DNA from: Xanthomonas translucens pv. translucens DSM 18974
Lineage (GTDB): Bacteria > Pseudomonadota > Gammaproteobacteria > Xanthomonadales > Xanthomonadaceae
Reading direction: 5' to 3'
DNA: 18,226 bases
Assembly: GCF_000331775.1 (NCBI RefSeq)
Contig: NZ_CAPJ01000451.1
Coordinates: 1 to 18,226 of the forward strand
The notes below the pieces were generated by a model. The model had not been told where the DNA came from, did no database searches, and saw only the letters and a program-made list of their open reading frames with translations. The position numbers and the translations under genes were made by a program. How positions within the stretch are numbered: the first letter of the stretch is position 1; each line of letters begins with the position of its first letter. Below are positions 14,479 through 18,226 of the stretch, in pieces.

Positions 14479-15293
14479 GGCTTGACCGGCGAGTTTGCCA
14501 GCTTGTCCGAGGGCACGATGTCCGGCTCGATGGTGCCCAGTTCCAGGTCGCCGAGTGAGCCGACCATCGGCAGGATGGGCTTTAACGGCTTTACCATGTC
14601 GAAGATGCGATCGAGACCACTGAAGTACGACACCGGCGCCAACGGACGCACCGCGCTGACCACGCTACGCGGTCCGCTGCGCGGACCGGAAGCATTCCAG
14701 GCATCCGTCAACAGGGTCTGGTGGCGCTTGTCGACCAGATTGAGATTGTCCAGCGGTTCCAGGAAACGCGCAGGTCGCCCATCCGTTGTCTTCAGGTCGC
14801 GATAGTTCAGTGCCACCTCTGCAGTGACATAGCCGTTGCGATTGGGGGGGAACGCGTTCTCGGCAAAATTCCGCGGTACCAGCGCGGCCGCCTTGTCGAC
14901 ATAGCCGGGCGAACCGCTATTGCTGGTCCGCGTGATTGACAGGTCGCTCTTTTCCAGTAGCTTCCTGTTCGAAAAAATATTGAGCATCTGGTCGGCGAAA
15001 GCGCCACTGCTGCTAGACACACGACTAGTAATTGGCGTATCGGCATCGGCAAAGTTGCGGTCCAGCGCTCGTTGCTGCAACAGCGCGCGGCTCGGCGGTT
15101 GATAGTTGTTGGCCACGCTGGCCTCCCAGGCGGCATTGCGTGCAGCCTGCATCGCCATCTGCTTGCTATGCCCCAGTTTGGCGACGACGGGAATCAGCAG
15201 GAACAGCGGCACGATCACGGCGGCACACACCGCCAGCTCCACCATCCCCTGTCCGCGCATCCTGCGCGCTGGTGAAAAGAACGTCGTCTTCAT
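14475..15293 (-). CDS. TadE-like pseudopilin (first copy)
   Basis: 272 residues. A short basic leader MKTTFFSPARRMRG precedes QGMVELAVCAAVIVPLFLLI, matching G14|QGMVE with Glu at +5 and a hydrophobic helix of about 20 residues. This is the TadE/TadF pseudopilin layout. A long periplasmic part of about 230 residues is rich in Ser, Asn, Arg and Pro and has no motif I recognise. It is longer than a typical TadE (about 170-200). AGGAGG (15301-15306) sits 7 nt before the ATG and overlaps the end of the lipoprotein gene, so the start is secure. It is likely a minor pilin-like subunit or initiator of the Flp fibre. Confidence 0.85.
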   Translation of the reverse strand: MKTTFFSPARRMRGQGMVELAVCAAVIVPLFLLIPVVAKLGHSKQMAMQAARNAAWEASVANNYQPPSRALLQQRALDRNFADADTPITSRVSSSSGAFADQMLNIFSNRKLLEKSDLSITRTSNSGSPGYVDKAAALVPRNFAENAFPPNRNGYVTAEVALNYRDLKTTDGRPARFLEPLDNLNLVDKRHQTLLTDAWNASGPRSGPRSVVSAVRPLAPVSYFSGLDRIFDMVKPLKPILPMVGSLGDLELGTIEPDIVPSDKLANSPVKP

Positions 15294-15304
15294 CCTGAGT
15301 CCTC

Positions 15305-16102
15305 CTAGTTTTCTTCCTTCTCACCCGCCACGTTGGAAGGAATCAGACCGCTGCCGAGGCTGAACGACTTGACCTGCAGCAAGCAACCGTTGCCACCCTG
15401 GAGCGGCTTTGCGTCCAGTGGAATGGATTGCAGATAGTTGCCTGCGCCGTCAACCGTGCAGCCAGCAACATCGGCTGGCGAATCGGAAAAGCCCCACTTG
15501 GTGCCGCCAGACCACATGCACACTTCCTGCTTGCCGTTTTGCCAGCGCGTGCACGACTGTCCCTTGATCTGGCTCTCGCCCGCCAACTTCCAGCCAATTG
15601 ACTGAACATTCTGACGCTCTTGGGTTCGGGCGTCGCTATCCAGCGCGGTGTACATGCCGCTCGTGTCTTCGACACTGCTCTTATCCGTGTGTTGCTCAAG
15701 CTTGATCATGCAGGTGGCTTGCGCGCTGTCGCCGTCGACGCCAAGCTTCCAACTGACCTGATGTGCGAACTGACGGTGGGCGTCGATCATGATCTCGACC
15801 TCGCCTGTTCCCAGCTTCGCCTCTTCTTCTGCGGAGAGCGCGCGCATAGGCATGCCTGAACTACGACAGGCATCCAGCTTCGCCTGATAGTTCTTGCGCT
15901 CCCAGTTTTCGCCTCCCATGCGCGATTCCCATGTCAGGACCACGTGGAGTGCGGGTAGTAACTTGACGCCACTTTCGGAGGACGAAGATTCTTCGCCGCT
16001 ATTGCTTTCTGCCGCATCATGCGATTGGCAACCTGCGGTGAAAGCGAGAGAAGCCATGCACACAAGTGCCAAGGGTCGAAGTCGGTTGGTCGATAACATC
16101 AT
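15305..16102 (-). CDS. Putative lipoprotein of unknown function, Tad-cluster accessory
   Basis: 265 residues with a lipoprotein signal peptide ending FTAGC (Cys25). An acidic Ser/Glu-rich stretch follows (EESSSSES), then a domain of unknown function with several Cys: DACRSSGMP, QATCMIKLEQ, GQSCTRWQNGKQEVCMWSGG, VAGCTVDGAG and GNGCLLQVKS. That makes seven cysteines after the lipidation site, so disulfides are likely. Residue +2 is Gln, so outer-membrane sorting is expected. The first ATG (16102) overlaps the TadG stop as ATGA within ATGATG. Codon use is visibly less G/C-biased than in the downstream core tad genes. In position it could replace a missing pilotin or RcpB-type partner of the secretin, but nothing in the sequence shows that. 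Confidence 0.82.
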   Translation of the reverse strand: MMLSTNRLRPLALVCMASLAFTAGCQSHDAAESNSGEESSSSESGVKLLPALHVVLTWESRMGGENWERKNYQAKLDACRSSGMPMRALSAEEEAKLGTGEVEIMIDAHRQFAHQVSWKLGVDGDSAQATCMIKLEQHTDKSSVEDTSGMYTALDSDARTQERQNVQSIGWKLAGESQIKGQSCTRWQNGKQEVCMWSGGTKWGFSDSPADVAGCTVDGAGNYLQSIPLDAKPLQGGNGCLLQVKSFSLGSGLIPSNVAGEKEEN

Positions 16103-17607
16103 GGAGCAGTCACCAGGAATCTACGGTCAAAATCGGGAGTCTTCACCAAGCGTGCCTGCCAGTAAGGGCTGAACAGGCTACCTTTTTCGAACTTTCCATC
16201 GCCTCTGCCCCACACCGAGCGCCGGAAGGCGCTGAGTTCATAGGGCCGGTTGAAGTAGACCTGCGCGCTTGCCATCGCACGCAGTTGCTCGCCGTGCGCC
16301 TCGTCGTTGAGTTGCATGCGTCCGCTCCCGATCTTCAGCGCGGAACTGGTACGAGCCTTGGCGATCTGAGTGCCCACTTCGACGGTATAGATCGGCCCCG
16401 CGTTGGGGCCATCAGGACTTTGCGAATAGGTGTCCTTGACGTCGTGATACAGGGGGCTGATGCCATAGCGATAGCCACTGATGAATGCCCTGTCGCGCCT
16501 GAATTCCGGCGAGACAGCGGGGTCGCCTTCGATGAATCTGCCAGCGATATCGCTACTGCGGGTGCCGTTGTAGGCTTGGTAGCGGTGACCGTCATAGGGG
16601 GATTTCCAACCCTGCCCATTGTTCATGCCGGCGAAGAAATTCGGTTTGCGCCCGCTCACCGCCTGGGTACCGCCCCAGCCGATTGGAAACTTGAAGGTCT
16701 TCAAGAACAAGGGCAGCTGGAACTGAAAGGCGTCCACGCCCGACCAGCGATCATACTCGACCATGTCGGTGCCGCCATTGTTGTTGAACACCCCGAACGC
16801 GGTGCCGTCGCGCGCGCGCGTGAACGTGTCGCGAGACGCCATCACGACATTGCGATAACGCTCGCCGCCTTGATTGACGCGTCTCAGACCTGCGCCACGG
16901 CCAGGATCATAGGATTGAAGTTGGTTGCCGGCCAAGCGAACGTTGTTTGCAAGCAGGAATTTGCCGGCCGTCGTCAGGTCGGCATCTGGCACGTTGTCCT
17001 TGACCACTTTGCTTGCCATCGTGAAGACGTTGGCTTCTGACGCGAACGTACTTGTTGCTGCCTCAGCGGCCAACGAATAGGGGTGGTCGAGTGCCCGGTC
17101 CAGCCAGGTCGTGGTGAAATTCGCGGCCTGCAGAAAGATGGTTCGGAAGGCCTTGATGGCTCTGTTAAGCACGGTCATTGCGCGATCAATGGCGATCAGC
17201 GCTTCCTCTAGGCCAGGTACCCAAAACAGCAGAACTTCAGCGAACTTGTTGAATTTTTCGAAGTGGACCGTGGTGGAATGGACCATGGTCAGCCAGGAGT
17301 TCAGGCTGACGATCTGCGCGACCGCCACCTCATTGGCAACGCGTCCGCGATTCAGATAGGCCGCGAAATTGCGCGCGCGCGCCTGCTCGATAGCGATGCT
17401 GTACGCCGCGGCATCAGCGGCGTTGGTGAGTTCGACTTTCTTGCCGACCACCTGGCCAGTGTTGAATGTCACCAGCAAGCCAACGCACAGCACCATCAAA
17501 AACACCAGCACCATCGGCATGGACTGCCCTTCCACTCTGGAACGGGTGCACGCTGGGGCTGGCGCGGCACTCGTGGTCGGGGGGGCGTTGGCGACGATGA
17601 TCACCAT
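16099..17607 (-). CDS. TadG-like protein (Tad-domain, pilus-associated)
   Basis: 502 residues. The N-terminal region VEGQSMPMVLVFLMVLCVGL is followed by VTFNTGQVVGKKVELTNAAD and AAAYSIAIEQARARNFAAYL. This is the TadE/TadG-like Tad domain: one TM helix, then the LTNAADAAAY segment. Unlike the two TadE-like proteins, Glu+5 is missing (G27-QSMPM), so processing by the prepilin peptidase is doubtful. The long periplasmic part (about 70-502) has no von Willebrand motif that I can see, and several Tyr/Gly-rich stretches. I chose ATG 17607 because AAGGAA lies 5 nt upstream. The 28-codon extension to a GTG at 17691 lacks a ribosome binding site and would crowd the Flp 1 hairpin. The ATGA overlap at its end couples it to the lipoprotein gene. 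Confidence 0.82.
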   Translation of the reverse strand: MVIIVANAPPTTSAAPAPACTRSRVEGQSMPMVLVFLMVLCVGLLVTFNTGQVVGKKVELTNAADAAAYSIAIEQARARNFAAYLNRGRVANEVAVAQIVSLNSWLTMVHSTTVHFEKFNKFAEVLLFWVPGLEEALIAIDRAMTVLNRAIKAFRTIFLQAANFTTTWLDRALDHPYSLAAEAATSTFASEANVFTMASKVVKDNVPDADLTTAGKFLLANNVRLAGNQLQSYDPGRGAGLRRVNQGGERYRNVVMASRDTFTRARDGTAFGVFNNNGGTDMVEYDRWSGVDAFQFQLPLFLKTFKFPIGWGGTQAVSGRKPNFFAGMNNGQGWKSPYDGHRYQAYNGTRSSDIAGRFIEGDPAVSPEFRRDRAFISGYRYGISPLYHDVKDTYSQSPDGPNAGPIYTVEVGTQIAKARTSSALKIGSGRMQLNDEAHGEQLRAMASAQVYFNRPYELSAFRRSVWGRGDGKFEKGSLFSPYWQARLVKTPDFDRRFLVTAP

Positions 17608-17612
17608 GCGGC

Positions 17613-17618
17613 TTCCTT
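17613..17618 (-). promoter_or_regulatory. Shine-Dalgarno deciding the tadG-like start
   Basis: AAGGAA on the minus strand sits 5 nt before the ATG at 17607. No comparable site precedes the longer GTG start at 17691, so the shorter protein is preferred. Confidence 0.6.
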
Positions 17619-17740
17619 CAGGCAATACACCGTGCAGAGCGCGACGCATGCGCATCGTGCCCGGTTGGGTTCCATGGATTGGGTTACTCACTAAAGTGCA
17701 GGGGCCTGCCTATGGCTGCTGTCTGCACAACCGATGACAT

Positions 17741-17774
17741 GCCACCATCTGCCCTTGCTCGGGCAGATGGTGGC
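17741..17774 (-). terminator. Strong 14-bp hairpin directly after flp pilin 1
   Basis: GCCACCATCTGCCC (17741-17754) and GGGCAGATGGTGGC (17761-17774) are exact reverse complements with a 6-nt loop, 7 bp past the pilin stop codon. Neither strand has a T-tract after it. The best reading is a 3'-end stabiliser or partial terminator, letting the abundant pilin be made in excess over the downstream assembly genes. This arrangement is familiar for pilin genes at operon heads. Confidence 0.75.
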
Positions 17775-17781
17775 AAGGGCG

Positions 17782-18057
17782 TTACTTGTTGCCGTTGTAG
17801 GCGGCCATGCCCTTGTCCTTGTCGGCCTGGCCCTGCGCTTTGTCCGCGCGTGTGCCGGCGCGCTGGATCATCTGGTCGGCATCTTTGCCCGACAACTCCT
17901 GCGCCATACCTGCGACCTGGCTACGGACGGTGCCGCCGAAGAACGTGAAAACGCCGATCGCCGCGATCGCGATCAGGGCCACGATGATGATGTACTCGGT
18001 CATGCCCTGGCCGAACTGCCTGCGGCCGAAACGAATGTGCCTGCGTTGGTGCTTCAT
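17782..18057 (-). CDS. flp: Flp-type pilin 1 (operon head)
   Basis: 91-residue prepilin. The basic leader MKHQRRHIRFGRRQFG is followed by QGMTEYIIIVALIAIAAIGV, giving the Flp cleavage motif G16|QGMTEY (Glu+5, Tyr+6) and one hydrophobic helix. The mature form would be 75 residues. That is longer than classic Flp pilins, with a charged C-terminal tail rich in Lys, Asp, Gln and Ala (GTRADKAQGQADKDKGMAAY). ATG 18057 is preceded by AAGGAG 8 nt upstream; longer frames add 43 residues without a ribosome binding site. As first gene of the cluster with a hairpin right after it, it is the likelier major pilin. It is exported, cleaved by a prepilin peptidase not encoded here, and assembled by TadA-TadB-TadC. 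Confidence 0.9.
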   Translation of the reverse strand: MKHQRRHIRFGRRQFGQGMTEYIIIVALIAIAAIGVFTFFGGTVRSQVAGMAQELSGKDADQMIQRAGTRADKAQGQADKDKGMAAYNGNK

Positions 18058-18226
18058 TGCATCCTCTCCTTGGCTTTGGCGCCCACTGGACCGGCTGCAT
18101 ACTGACGTCCGCGCGGTTGCGTGTAGGCGAGTGGGTTGCATAAGTGAAATGTGCACAGCTATGAAGTGATCTTTAGGTCCGCACATTTGATATTGCTGAC
18201 AAATGTTTTCGGACGATGAAACTTCC
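18058..18226 (-). promoter_or_regulatory. Likely promoter/regulatory region of the Tad operon
   Basis: This is the upstream region of flp pilin 1, clearly more A/T-rich from about 18130 to the window end than the surrounding DNA. AAATGTGC (18147-18154) and GCACATTT (18181-18188) form an inverted repeat, and a third AAATGT lies at 18200-18205. No convincing sigma-70 pair was found; the best is TTCATA, a 17-bp spacer and TATGCA on the minus strand, with a poor -10. No sigma-54 GG-N10-GC site with good flanks was seen. The ribosome binding site AAGGAG (18066-18071) is good. The window ends before any upstream gene. Confidence 0.45.

Noticed and set aside
17608..17691. 28-residue N-terminal extension of the TadG-like protein
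   Set aside because: It starts at a GTG without a Shine-Dalgarno, while ATG 17607 has AAGGAA 5 nt upstream.
18058..18226. Sigma-54 promoter upstream of the pilin gene
   Set aside because: Pilin genes are often sigma-54 dependent, but no GG-N10-GC element with the expected flanking bases was found.

Overview
The window looks like a chromosomal segment of a high-GC gammaproteobacterium, most likely Xanthomonadaceae (Xanthomonas, Lysobacter or Stenotrophomonas type). The support is strong G/C third-position bias, the hrpB/tatD gene pair, and dispersed palindromic repeats of the TGTAGGAGCGGCTTCAGCC and GGGAGAAGG...GGATGAGGGTGCG types that I know from that family. The species call is inference.

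Left part (1-4.5 kb), housekeeping. The N-terminal 488 residues of the DEAH-box helicase HrpB run off the left edge on the minus strand. Divergent from it is a complete tatD on the plus strand. tatD converges on a minus-strand gene for a small four-TM membrane protein, with an inverted REP pair between them. A repeat-bearing intergenic stretch then separates this gene from panE (2-dehydropantoate 2-reductase, minus strand). The 347-bp gap upstream of panE holds a perfect hairpin and a coding-like remnant with no intact ORF.

Right part (4.8-18.1 kb), one long minus-strand cluster for a Tad/Flp (type IVc) pilus. In transcription order (right to left) it reads: Flp pilin 1 - [hairpin] - TadG-like protein - lipoprotein - TadE-like pseudopilin - unknown exported protein - Flp pilin 2 - RcpC/CpaB - RcpA/CpaC secretin - TadA/CpaF ATPase with an N-terminal FHA domain - TadB - TadC - DUF192 protein - second TadE-like pseudopilin - unknown exported protein - OmpA-family lipoprotein. 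Most junctions overlap (ATGA, GTGA, TGATG), so the genes are probably cotranscribed and translationally coupled.

How they should work together: TadA powers assembly on the TadB/TadC inner-membrane platform. Flp prepilins, and probably the TadE-like pseudopilins, are processed at G|xxxxE sites. The fibre crosses the outer membrane through the RcpA secretin, helped by RcpC. The OmpA lipoprotein may anchor the machine to peptidoglycan. No prepilin peptidase (TadV), TadZ/CpaE, RcpB or TPR protein (TadD) is encoded here. They must be supplied from elsewhere, be dispensable, or be replaced, for example by the FHA domain fused to TadA.

Most notable points: the FHA-TadA fusion with an atypical phosphate-binding loop, two different Flp pilins in one operon, a strong U-tract-less hairpin directly after the first pilin gene, several unrecognised secreted accessory proteins (one with an apparent internal duplication), a DUF192 gene inside the pilus operon, and an intergenic-type repeat that appears to have been domesticated as an in-frame linker in HrpB. 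No RNA genes, CRISPR arrays, insertion sequences or prophage genes were seen.
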